Assembly: GCA_902728285.1 (NCBI GenBank)
Contig: CACVBU010000492.1
Location: 1,182,787-1,246,786 of the forward strand
DNA from: Clytia hemisphaerica
Lineage: Eukaryota > Cnidaria > Hydrozoa > Leptothecata > Clytiidae
Direction of reading: 5' to 3'
Length of the DNA stretch: 64,000 bases
Shown: piece by piece, positions 47,884 to 58,567 of the stretch
Layout of the letters: each line of letters begins with the position of its first letter
Position numbering within the stretch: position 1 is the stretch's first letter
Notes under the pieces: generated by a model
The model's input: the letters and a program-made list of their open reading frames with translations, nothing else
Told to the model about the DNA's origin: nothing
Databases searched by the model: none
Made by a program: the position numbers and the translations under genes

Positions 47884-48170
47884 ACACCCCCTATCTCACA
47901 GACCTACTGGGACTCCTTCCCACGGGAAAAATTGGCGAAAATATAGTCCCCGGTGGAAAAAATATCCTCCGATTTTTGTCCCCACTGAAAGTAACTAGCC
48001 ATAAAAAATATGGGAATATCAATCCTCATCGAGTTTTAATCCGTTATTTTTATCCCCACTGGATGAAAAAGTCCTAGCAGGTCTGGGTGAGAACTGGGTG
48101 TTCCTTAAAATCCCACATCCATTGTTGGATAAATATCCCCTATTGAACTTGATGGAATGGGACAGGGGTG
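47884..48170. mobile_element. ACACCCC-family MITE, diverged copy
   Basis: Left acaccccctatctcacagac and right gggacaggggtg, with 'tccccactg' phrases inside as in the copies at 19132 and 36307. Ends are mutated and no TSD is readable. Confidence 0.55.
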
Positions 48171-50243
48171 AAACAAGATAGAACTTACCAACTTTCTTAT
48201 TTGGAATTGCACCGTTTCGTTGTAATCCATTGCTATGAACTCCATTTGTTGGTGCGTAGTCTACTGAGAAATGGAAAAAGTCATTTGTTTTACTTTTTGG
48301 TCAGCCCCGGTGACACTTCAAATCCCTTTCACGATTTTTTTTCCGATGGTCGTCGTCACGAAATAAGAATTTTCGAAAAGAAAGTTTTATATGATTGGTT
48401 TTGAGGATGTTCCATTTAGAATCTATTTAAAATTTTGCTTTCAATGATATGTGAACATCACGGGGTTTTGTGAATGTGCTGGAAAGATATTGGTTCTTGA
48501 AAGGTCAATAAATGGCCCATTTTGGCCCAAAATTTAATGAAACATGTTATTAAATCTTTCGTATGGCATGTATTTTCCAAGATCAAAAATCATATACTGA
48601 AAAATTAGCACTGATGTTTTAAAAAGATGGACACTTTTGAAAAACAATTGGAATGAAGCATTTTTGAAAAAAAATCTGTTAATATTTTTATCTTGACTAT
48701 TTCTAAGGTATGACTAAGTCTAAAATTAAAGTTTGATAGCTAAATATCATCAGATGACTTGTTTGAACATGTCATATAAATATCAAGTTGATTGATGAAC
48801 AAGTTTTGGAGAAAAGATAATTTTAAAACACCGACCTGGATTTTCCGTCATGGCGCAAAAAATCGGGTAAAAGTTTCAAAAGAGTGTCCAACTAAAAAGC
48901 TGTGAATCTGCCCTGTTGTTTTTCACTTTTTGCTACTGCTCAGTCCCTTCAAGAGTCTACCCTAACCAAGAACTTTCATGGGTTAACTAGTAAACGGCGT
49001 TTTTTTTTTTATATTTTGAAAAAAACTTGCCGTGCTAGGTCGGTCTGTTAAGGTCACAGATATCTTATCCAAAACACTCGATGGAGCTATTCTGTATTTC
49101 CCAAACATATTTTTGCAACGCAAACAGAGTGGAGGAACGTACTTAAGCGTTCAATTTGTTTTTTTAATTATGATTTTCCGTCACAGCTCAACGAAATTTT
49201 AGACCCCAAAAAAACGTTATTGGACAACTGAAATGACTTAAACTCTTCAGTAACTTCCAAATTATCAATACTTAAAAACATTTGGAAAGGTAAACTACTT
49301 TGTAGCCTTTAGATGCCCATTTTGTAAAAATCTTGATTTTTGTTAACTTTCCAGGGATTTTAGCCCAGAAATCAGAAATTTGGTCATAACTTTTCAACGG
49401 AGCATGTTACTGCTCTGATTTTTTTACAAATTATCCATGAAATGAAATCCTTTATGTCTATATATAAATTTTTCGACTTTCTGAAAACTTCATTTTTTGC
49501 TATTTTTCAGACTTTTTGGGACGAACTCAAACCGAGCTAAAATAGTAGAACTTATCTGCAGCAAATCATTTCAATTTGTTTCGATGGAGGAATGAAGCTG
49601 TCAGAATGTTTAAGTTTCTTTCGACAGAAAATCATTAGTTTGATTGTCAATGATGACATTGCTGTTATTAATTTTGTTAAATCTGACAAATTGATGTTTA
49701 TAAAAAAAAAGTACACTTTATAGTTTTGATTCCCATTGAAGAATCATATACTGGTTTTATGTTATTAGATGCTGTTTTAGAGCTTTAGAGTTAACCTGTC
49801 TAATATTGACATAGCTCATCTATATTGCGACACCCTTCTTTAGAGCTGGGAATAATAGGATGGTCAATTGGAATTGCTGGTCGTATATTACCAGACGGTC
49901 TCAAGCGAATGGAACCGATGATCGAACCAGTCTAACCAAATTGAATGCAATGGACTGATGGAATTTTCATGCTCCTTTAGGCGAACACAATTTTTTGTAT
50001 TACAAAATTACTTCACATTTCAGTGGATGCCAGTAAAACAACCATGAAATTAGATATTACTTATAAACAAGTTTTGTTCTACGTGGCACGCTAACATTCT
50101 CCCAAATTAGCATGCAATTATGATGCAGATATTCCAGTGCAACACCCTGTAAAGTATTAGCTTGAGTATTAATGTTTTATTTCCATAAAAACTTCAATCT
50201 GTCAATCATTCTCTCAAGCGAAGAGTACACAAAGCGATTCTAC

Positions 50244-50813
50244 AGTAAAACCTCTAATTAACGGACACTCTAAAAGGCGGACACCTCTGATTAGCGGACA
50301 ATTTCATTTTCCCCGGCCGTTTCCTAGTCAAATCCTCATAAAAAAGTTTCTAAAAGGTGGACACTCAATTAGCGGACCCTCTGATTAGCGGACTATTCTT
50401 TTCGCACGAAATGGCCAAAACCCCTATTTTAGCTCTCCAATTAGCGGACATTAAATATCAAACGGGTCACAGACGTCCAAAATCGAAAAAAAAATTTTTA
50501 GATTTTAGATATTTTTATTTCAAGCATTTACAAATTTCCAGTTTTCCCTTGACCAATTTTCAATTTTGGTGTTATATTTCTAGATTTGTTAAAAACTAAA
50601 TTGTTACGTTTTAATAACCTTTCTCTTGTTCTTCTATGGCCTAGTGTCTGCATATAAGTACTTTAGACCCCAGTTTTGTATTTTCGACACCCTGGGATGG
50701 CCTAATTTCAAAATTGGAGCTTCGAGATCAAAAGTTTCTAAAAGGCGGACACTTCTAATTAGCAGACACTAACCCCTTTCCCCGATGGTGTCCACTAATT
50801 AGAGGTTCCATTG
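50244..50813. mobile_element. pogo/Tigger-like MITE, TA target
   Basis: Left CAGTAAAACCTCTAATTAAC, right ..attagaggttccattg (inverse with few mismatches). TA flanks at 50242-50243 and 50814-50815. CAGT..AACCTCT.TTA.CGGACAC ends with a TA duplication are typical of pogo/Tigger-related Tc1/mariner elements. The interior repeats 'aaaaggcggacac' and 'attagcggaca' several times. No transposase. Confidence 0.8.
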
Positions 50814-50838
50814 TAGCTTTACGATAGTGCCGCGGATC

Positions 50839-50962
50839 AACATCTATGAAGTAGAATAATAAGATTGAAGATTGGAATTCAAATGTTCATGAACTTCATA
50901 TCATTACCCTCCCAAAACTGAAGACAAATTTTAACGCAATTTTATAAAACTTCGTGTCTACC
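50839..50962 (+). repeat. Single relic monomer of the 165-bp satellite
   Basis: caacatctatgaagtagaat..attggaattcaaatgttcat..cctcccaaaactgaagacaa matches most of the monomer of the 60342-64000 array, in the same orientation, with a few substitutions. It directly follows the pogo-like MITE. Confidence 0.85.
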
Positions 50963-51226
50963 AAAAATTACGTGAAAATACCAAACATTCTGAAAATTCT
51001 TAAAAGTCCCTTGAAAAATGAAATAATTTCGGCAAAAGGAGGGTGTCTACGACGAAAATCAGCTCTGCAAAAAATTCTTATTTCATAGTCTTGAACGAGA
51101 AAAGTAATAAATTAGCAAAGTTTAGCATCTTAAAGCAATTCTCAAGAGGTTTTAAAATCTGGAAAACGGGGACAATAGAAATCAACAAGAGAATGCGCTT
51201 GTCACAATGATTTTTTAGAAGAAATA

Positions 51227-51545
51227 CCCGGGGGGGCACTCGATCTGAAAAACGACCATACGTTCGGCCCAAAATTTGGCTTCTAAAATCGGACCCTTAC
51301 AGTGCAGTGAATTTCCATGAAAAATCATACCCTAAAAGTGCACTTTTTCAAAATTTCTCGCCCGTAAGGGCGAAAATCTTTGCAATTTTCCAAAAAAATG
51401 TGGACTTTTTCCTCCAAAATTGACTAATTTTAAGCCAATTTTACCAAAAAATTGGCCTTTTTTCACAATTCCTACCCTGACAGTACAGTTCAGTACAGTT
51501 TTGTAATTTTCTACCCTTACAGTGCACTAGCTAAATCCCCTTGGA
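51227..51545. mobile_element. CCCGGGG-family element, CTTACAGTGCA type, right end lost
   Basis: Starts CCCGGGGGGGCACTC; 'acccttacagtgca' variants recur about four times up to 51525. No terminal C run, so it is truncated or decayed. Confidence 0.6.
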
Positions 51546-51673
51546 GCTTCAGGTCATTCACGAAATTTCGTCTTTTTGATGGAATTTAATTTCGCTAATC
51601 GACAAAATTCATTCATTTTGGTCAATAAAACAAAAACGAGGAAGGAATAAAATCTGATTGACTTCAAAATTAC

Positions 51674-52058
51674 CTTGATTTGTTTCAATTTCTTTGTCAC
51701 AAATCAATGAAATTTCTTTTCCATCCCTCACGATACCACGTACAGCAACTTTGAACTTCTTTTTTCTATCAATGTTTTTTAGAAGGACGGTAATACCACC
51801 TTCTTCCTGGGAGTTCTTTATTCGAAAACCATTACTGAAAACGTCTTCGACACCATCATCGTCGATCACATACAGGTGGGTTATACGATCAATATTAGTT
51901 TCCTTAAGAGTGATTTCGACTTCATCTTCATTTATTGATTTGGCATCAATACTACGTCGAGGGAAAAAATGATGAGACTTAACTTTTATTAATTCATAGC
52001 TTTGGTGTTTCAAATGTTCTAATTTGCCCAGAGGTTTAAGAATGAATTTTACTTGAAC
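51674..52058 (-). CDS. Upstream exon of the GIMAP-type gene, unknown beta-rich domain
   Basis: The exon runs from an acceptor (ctaattttag, minus strand) to a donor (CAAG|gtaatt) and encodes 128 codons plus one base. The peptide includes FILKPLGKLEHLKHQ, THLYVIDDDGVEDVFSNGF, and IDRKKKFKVAVRGIVRDGKE, ending ICDKEIETNQ. Alternating hydrophobic strands suggest an immunoglobulin-like or fibronectin-III-like sandwich, but I do not recognise the family. It enters in phase 0 and leaves one base, exactly what the GIMAP-type exon needs (joined codon GTT). Joined, the two exons give at least 426 residues. A stop lies in frame just upstream of the acceptor and the exon has no Met, so at least one more exon is expected. 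Confidence 0.6.
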
Positions 52059-52750
52059 CTAAAATTAGTGAGACAAAAGACATTAGCACGTAAAAATTTT
52101 TGAAGATTACTTAGATTCTTTAAAAAAACTGAAATAAATCTTTGTAACTTTGAAGCTGTAACGATGTTGGAAGATTTTTAAACGCTAGAGAAACCATCTC
52201 TTCTATGACCCGTTAGAACCCACCTATTCGGGCAAATAATGAAAAGTCAGAGTACCGCAGCAGAAATTTCAAAGGATGCCCATTACCTTATATTTTGACC
52301 GTACAGTTTGATAGATGGCAAAAACGGTGAGAAGGGATGAAGCACAGCCCTTAAATGAATCCAGGTAAACACAGCCCTAACAGGAAAAGCGTCACATATT
52401 TTTACATACCTTGAGCCTGGAGCAATGGACATCTTTTTCCTAATTTCACTCTCTAAAATAATAAATTATCAGACGTGAGAAGAGATGAGATTTTGAAAAT
52501 CTTTTTACGGGGCTACAGTATTCAAATCTATTCCTCTGCTCTAAGAAATTTTCCAGATCTGGATCTGTCGGGATCCCTTTTCCAAGTTATCCGGGGAATA
52601 ACCCCACTTTCAAAATATATTTACAGACAGTTTTGAATTGTACACCCCAAGTAAATTTGAAGAAAAGTTGCTCGAAGCCAATACCTGATGGATTCTCTCT
52701 TTCCTGTGAACATCCACTTGTCTCTGCAAGATAAAATGAAATTAAGTTAA
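52059..52750 (-). other. Two micro-exon-like islands upstream of the GIMAP-type gene
   Basis: On the minus strand 52723-52685 (39 nt) has acceptor tatcttgcag and donor CAG|gtattg. 52452-52410 (43 nt) has acceptor tattttag and donor AAG|gtatgt. They are in phase with each other (joined peptide SGCSQERENPSG-ESEIRKKM). The 43-nt island cannot join 51674-52058 without a stop in every frame tried, whereas the 39-nt island can. They may be untranslated or alternative exons, or chance. Confidence 0.25.
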
Positions 52751-54368
52751 GTGGTAGTCTACCGCCAGATTTCAAAAGTCAAAAAATCACATTTTTTGCA
52801 ATAACTCAAGAACTTCTTTACATTTCGTAATGAAATTTTCAGGAAATGTATATCAACTATAAACATTTCTAAAAATAAAAAAAAATTCTAAAAATAACCA
52901 AAGACGGGGGTAAAATCAGCCAGGGGGTAAAATACTTTATTTTGCTTGTGTCAGGTTTTCTGAATAGTCGGCTTGACCTATGAAGTTAGTTTTTTTTTTA
53001 AATGACTAATATTTAGAAAAGGTCTGGAATGAGTGAAAAAAGAAATTAAAATTTTTTTCCAGGGGGTAAGAAACTGAAAAAAACGCTTTTTTGAGATTAA
53101 AAATCAGGAAACTAATTTTAAAAATTTTTAATCCATTCATTCAATGTTCAATCATGTAAGGAAACTTCCCTGAAAATTTCAAGTCTGTAGCTACTCTCAA
53201 TCCTAAGATATTTCTGACAAGGTGTTTGCGAACCCCCGGAAACGCGTTTTTGAGAAAATCAAAGAAAAAGACAAAAATGGGTATCATTTTAAGCTGGAAA
53301 GCTCTTTTCAAAAAATTTCTTCACTGAATACTCATCAAACCAGTCAGGTTTCATAAGTTAAAGTAAAACATTTCACAAAAATTGATAAATTATCCAAAAA
53401 TCAACAAAAACATGTTGCGCTAAAGTTACGTAAATATAGCTAACTTTGCGGTAATCTTGCGATAACATCAAATTTGGGTGAAAACAGCCACATAAGTGTG
53501 ACAAAATGTTCATTGAAATTCCAGCATGACTCTCTGTAGACATGGAAACTTTTCTAGTGCATAATTTTATTCACATAGACTTGAATTGACAATGAGCTGG
53601 CTTGATCGAAGGCGGCGCCTTTGCTTCGGTTACCGCCTAGGCGGTTATTATGAATGGCTGGTGTCAGATGAGAATGTGTGTCTCCAGAAGTTAGGTCCAG
53701 TTCATTATAATGCACATTTCTATCTCTGTTACATCATGTTGTGCTTGGAAATATCTCAGTTACATTTAAATCCACTACAAACCATTATGTGAGCCACCAA
53801 AAGCACACTGTCTATGCTCAAAACAAAATTCCGACAACTTAAATGTTTTTCGCAGAAATCCAGCAACACAACCAATGTAGAGCAACTTTATAGATTCTGT
53901 AGGGTCCATTCTTCATTTAAATAATTCATTTCAATCAAAGAGATTAAGTTTTGATCTAAAACTTGCCAAGAAATCTGCAGAATCATGCTTACAGCTTGCT
54001 TTTCAGCTGGTTTTGATGTGTTACACTACTGCAGCTACCATCTTTAATTTCAAGGATTACGTAATGCCACGGAAAATAATATTTTGACGCCCGAAAAGGG
54101 CGTAAAAAGAGCTTTCTTTTGGCGTATCACATTGCTATGTTTCGGCCGAGATTGAAGAAATAAGTCCTTAGCAACGGGATTTTTTCTGTTGCTAGGGCGA
54201 TTTTTCAAGCACCCAACAGGATAAAAATGCTCACTGCGGCCTGAATGATAAAGATATAGCTCTGAAATTTTCAGGAGATGTTCAGAAAGACCTAAGGATC
54301 TCAAAACACCCAAAAACCAGAATTCGACAATTTTTTCGATGATTTTTTATTTTTGGGTAGACTACCAC
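52751..54368. mobile_element. 1.6-kb element with GTGGTAGTCTACC ends
   Basis: GTGGTAGTCTACC (52751-52763) is exactly inverted at 54356-54368. It fills the interval between the C1-like exon and the micro-exon islands. No TSD is resolved and no transposase frame is seen. With only 13 bp of TIR the boundaries are moderately supported. Confidence 0.45.
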
Positions 54369-54398
54369 CTTTTAATGTTCCTCTTTTATGGAATTCAG

Positions 54399-54676
54399 TT
54401 ACTTTGATTCTGCTTTACAGTTGAGAAGAAAAAAATGTGTAAATGCATTTTCATAGGGAACATCCATCTCGTCCAGTTTACCTGATTCTTTATACTCCAC
54501 ATTAACTTTGTAAAGGCTGTTTTTTTTCTTCCCGATTCCAACTTGAGGTGTGGACAGGTAATCTCCCCAACTATTTATACAATTGAAATTGCCATTTTTG
54601 ATCGATTTTACGAAAACGCAATGGGAACTGTGTGCATCTTTCCTATCCGTAAGATATACTAGTACGTACTCTAGGT
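54399..54676 (-). CDS. Terminal exon with papain-like His/Asn half-domain
   Basis: The exon follows a strong acceptor (ttccttttattttatag, minus strand), enters needing one base, and runs 92 codons to a stop at 54399. It contains SSHCVFVKSIKNGNFNCINS followed by WG. A His and an Asn 16 residues apart with NSWG is the spacing of the catalytic His and Asn in C1 (papain-like) peptidases (His159/Asn175 in papain). The C-terminus (LLNCKAESK) is short. The Cys-bearing half must lie in exons above 54676, which I could not find, so it is unknown whether this is an active peptidase or a catalytically dead relative. A donor (AA|gtaact) overlaps the stop, so continuation is conceivable. Not phase-compatible with the GIMAP-type exons. 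Confidence 0.5.
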
Positions 54677-55799
54677 CTATAAAATAAAAGGAAATCGATG
54701 TATATATGACGTAACACCCTCTCATAATGCTTTTTAGGCGCCCTTTCAGAAGTTTCTAGATGGTGCTTTGCAAAAACTGCATCCCATAAAAAACTGCTGA
54801 TGTTATCAAGATATATAGTTGGTATTTTACAGACCAGAATGTTAAAAGTAGCTGCTAGAATGAATTAGCCGATTGTCTTGATACTTTTTGTTGAAATTGT
54901 ATCCATTTGCCAAATTAAATCAGAGTATAGGGAAAAAAATAGTTCCAGGGTGGCATTTGGTAATTTACAGACCGGTCTGTAAAATACACCCCCCTTTTTC
55001 TGAACTCAGGAACTAAAGTACCTTTGACTTGAAATTTTCACCAGTGAAAGGTCTTGACCATCTGTGACAATGTGTAAAATTTCAAGTCGGCCACCTGCGC
55101 GGTTGGTATTTTACAGACAAGTCAGTATTTTACCTGAAATGCTCACCTTCTGCATAACTACTGATCCAATCTCACTAAAATCTTGAGAGCAAGCTTCTAT
55201 TATCAATACCTATCACTGGTCAAAATTTCAAGTCAATAGCATTTTCCAATCTTGAGATATCAAAATTTAGCACTAATTTAGGCAAAAAAGGCAAATCTTG
55301 GACGGTCTGTAAAATACACGTCTATGGCAGGTGGGCAAAATTGACCGTGTGGCCCGTCAAATGGAGTTCCCACACAAAATTTGAGCAAAAAGTATTGAAA
55401 TGAAAAAGAATTAGATGGGCGAGGTCCTATTTTTGGAGATGTCAAAAATTGATGACGTCATCAGGTGGCAATAACGTCATCACTAATGACAAAATTTTGT
55501 CAGAAGGTGTCAATTCTTGATTTAGTCACACTGCCCAAATTTCATGAAAAAAATATTAAGTCTATGAAAAACTATTAAAAATTTTCGGCCAAGATGCACA
55601 AAGGGTTAACTAACCACTTTTTTAAAAATCTTAGTGCGAAGAATCTAAAACCTTTTGGAACTTGTTATATAACATCAAAGGATTCAGAAAAGTTTTACTG
55701 GCCATTTTCTATCCACCTCCTTTACTCGTTTCCAGGCCTTTCTAAGATTTTGTGCCGTCACCAGGGCGGTCAAGCTAAGGTGAAATTTGAACCTCCACA
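54677..55799. other. No exon found; TCTGTAAAATAC phrase repeat
   Basis: 'ggtattttacagac' or its complement 'gtctgtaaaatac' occurs at about 54822, 54966, 54978, 55106 and 55304, on both strands, suggesting a decayed self-echoing TIR element at about 54815-55325. No gene. Confidence 0.4.
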
Positions 55800-56112
55800 A
55801 ATATGGTCATATTATACATCGTTGGATCGGAAATTTGATGTAGATTTCAAAAAAGGTTTATCTCATAGGATAAAAATCAAGCGAAAAAGAGTTATTAATG
55901 CAGAAAGTGAGCAATATGACGTCATAGTTGATTTTTGCTTACAAAATCACATGATGTAAACTAGGTCATGTTGTACATTGTTGGATCGGAGATTTGATGT
56001 AGATTTCAAAAAAAGATTATCTCATAGGGTAAAAATCAAGCGAAAAAGAGTTATTAAATGCAGAAAGTGACCAATATGACGTCATAGTTAAATTTTGCTT
56101 ACAAAATCACAG
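55800..56112. repeat. Two-copy tandem repeat, about 156 bp
   Basis: 55805-55958 and 55962-56112 both contain ttgatgtagatttcaaaaaa, aaaatcaagcgaaaaagagt and caatatgacgtcatagtt. A plus-strand open frame at 55594-55959 runs into the first copy and has no recognised features. Confidence 0.8.
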
Positions 56113-56314
56113 AATGATTATTCGATGTTCTTGAATAGCACAGACCTAGACGTTATACTTGGAAGTCAAGAGTGTTTATTTATGGTACGGCAATTTAGCT
56201 GATCAATCAAAGGGAAGGAATTTACACTAAAAAGCCCTTTTTTTATTTTGTTATCAGTATCATTCCTTCCATTTTGGGCTTATTAAGATAGATACTTTAT
56301 CATGACCCTCTCAG

Positions 56315-57094
56315 CCCGGGGGAGCATTCAAGGAAAACGACATACCGTAAGTGCGGCCCTTAAGGGTTCCTTTTCCAAGCTTTCCAAAGTGCACTGTAAG
56401 GGTCGAAATGAGCAAAGATGAAAAAGATAGCTCTCTAAAAATATGTAAAATTTGGAAATTCAGACCCTTTTTGCCTTAAAATGGTAAAAAATATTCAAGA
56501 AGTTGTCCCGTAAGGGTCGATTTGTCGCCCAAATTTACTCAAATCTGCCTAAAATTCCTCTGTACTGTAAGGATCCGGATCCGAAGAAGCCCTAATTTTG
56601 GGCCGCTCGTACAATCGTTTTTTGAAACGAGTGCCCCCATTGGACTATTAGGTATTTACGGACCGGACCTCTGACCTTAGAAACGCTAAATATTTGCGAA
56701 AAAGTCACCCTAGAGAGATTGTTTTGACACTCATGGTTTTCGTATATCCTTAAAAGGACCCAAAATGGGAGAAATCCCGACCCTTCGGGATATTTTGACT
56801 TTTCGTAACCCCTAAAAAGCCCTGAAGAAAGTCACTTCGATAAATCGGTAAAAAAGTGACCCTTTGAGAGACGATATTTCTCGTGCCACCCTTTAGAGTA
56901 CCTTTTGGACTTGCAAAGTCCCACTAATGGTTGCAAAAATCACAAACTCAAATTTTAGTCCCACAATGGGTTGGGAAAATTTTAACTTCTTGCCTCTAAA
57001 ATGATCAAAATTTGATTTTTTCCCCTGCTAAGGGTCCGAGGGTCAAAAGTCGGGTGGCACACCCCCGTTGGCTTGCAACCCTAATACCCCCCGG
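56315..57094. mobile_element. Composite of CCCGGGG-family elements
   Basis: First part 56315-56637: cccgggggagcattc..to gagtgccccc, with 'actgtaaggg' phrases. Second part about 56640-57094 changes to 'ccctttgagagac', 'cccactaa(t)ggt' and 'gctaagggtccgagggt' and ends taataccccccgg. Two or three family types are joined head to tail, by insertion or recombination. Confidence 0.55.
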
Positions 57095-58567
57095 ATGTGT
57101 TCTTATCTTCTAGGAGACCACGTGCTATGATTCTAAAGGCCTGAATTGTTTTTGTTAAATAATGAGTTTCGGGGACAAATTTACTTTGGTCGGGTTAAAG
57201 TGCGATGACTGCTACGCGGACTGCTAGATTTTTGGTTCAGTATTTCTTTGACTTTGTCCGATAAAATTTCGATTATTCGATTATGAAATTTGGTCTACAG
57301 ACAACTTTTTGCCTACATACACTTGTAAAACTTCATTTTTTCCATGAACTTTTGCCGTGTTACTAACAAAGGACACATCGATTTTAATTTGATTATGCCC
57401 CTGTCGCCTTTAAAGATGTGTTCTAAAGCTTTCTAGTCTAGGGGTAACTAGACAACAAGAGCATAATGATTTTTCTTGATTTTACTCCCTGTCTCATCAG
57501 AACACATCAATATTACTAGCCGATTGATTCATGGAACCCTAATCAGAATAGATTTAAAGATGTGCTCGTTAGTTGTACCCTCATCATTCGATCATTATAT
57601 CTAATCTTAGAAATTTGAAAAACCTTGCGACATCAATACGCATCAATACGACAGAATAGCTCAATCAATAATGGATAGCTATCTGAAGTCTAAATTGTTT
57701 AAAAATCGGTTAAAAATTGACACTTTAGGAGACTATTTTGAAATCATCGATAAACATCAATACGAAAAAAGCTCAATCAATATTAGATAGCTATTCTTCT
57801 GCAGCTATTAGGGTCTAAGTCTCGCTCGATTTGTTGTTTATAAAAAATAGTTCATAGCTCGAGCTACCATTTCGCATTCGAAAAGTTGTATTTATTGCTA
57901 CAAATTCGTGTCTATTAAAAAAAACGGGGGTTTGATAAATTGTAAGTGTTTTTGAAAATGTTGTATTTATAATAATTTCTAAATCGTATTCTGATGAGAT
58001 CCAATTCTTTTGATCAAGAATTCTAATATCAAAGCGCTTTTTGAGTTTTATGTGCGTGTAATAAGTATTAAAAGTGATCATTTGTGTGATTACGTACCCC
58101 CGTCTAAGAATTGGAACGTTTTAATGTTTACATTCTATTCTATTACAAAAGCAAAGAGGGAAGACAACATGGCGTCAGAAAGTTCACTGACAACACTTTA
58201 GATTATTTGGTGTAAAGCTTTTATCTGTAACTTTAGATAAAGGTAGAATTAGAATGTCCAGTAAAGGGAAATGATTTAAGTAAAGTATGAAGAATGAAAT
58301 GTGCATCAAATTAGATTCTTCGCAGTGATGTTAACTAAACTTGAAATTTTTGAGGTCCAGCAACCTGACTAAAGTAATTAGTCAGGAAGCTGACAGCAAT
58401 TTAAAAAAAAAATTTGGGGCCGGGGGCGCAAACTGAAACTTTTGGAGTTCATTCTTTAGATCTATGGGACGCTAAAATGTAAGCTGGATACTCTGAATAT
58501 TCTTGAGAGTTGCGTCTAGCTAAAAAAACCATGCTGTCGGTTATCCTCAAGTAAAGCACTATTCACT
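57095..58567. other. 1.5 kb with no supportable gene
   Basis: 57640-57800 repeats 'catcaatacga.a.agctcaatcaata' twice. A minus-strand frame at 57815-58081 is unrecognised. Nothing else. Confidence 0.4.

Larger units (their letters stand above)
47138..51673. other. Presumed intron of the GIMAP-type gene
   Basis: 4.5 kb between two phase-matched exons. It holds at least four TIR elements (47227, 47884, 50244, 51227) and a relic satellite monomer. 48171-50241 has no feature I can support. Extra small exons inside it cannot be excluded. Confidence 0.5.

Noticed and set aside
53597..53645. GC-rich palindrome ccgcctaggcgg
   Set aside because: Short and isolated; not enough to call a regulatory site.
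52410..54676. Joining the papain-like exon to the GIMAP-type exons as one gene
   Set aside because: Using the donor that overlaps its stop leaves two bases, which puts a stop in the next exons in the frames tested.
55594..55959. 121-codon plus-strand open frame
   Set aside because: It overlaps a tandem repeat that does not preserve the frame in its second copy.
57815..58081. Possible Cys-bearing upstream exon for the papain-like gene (DQKNW)
   Set aside because: No catalytic Cys follows the motif and there is no clear splice context; likely coincidence.
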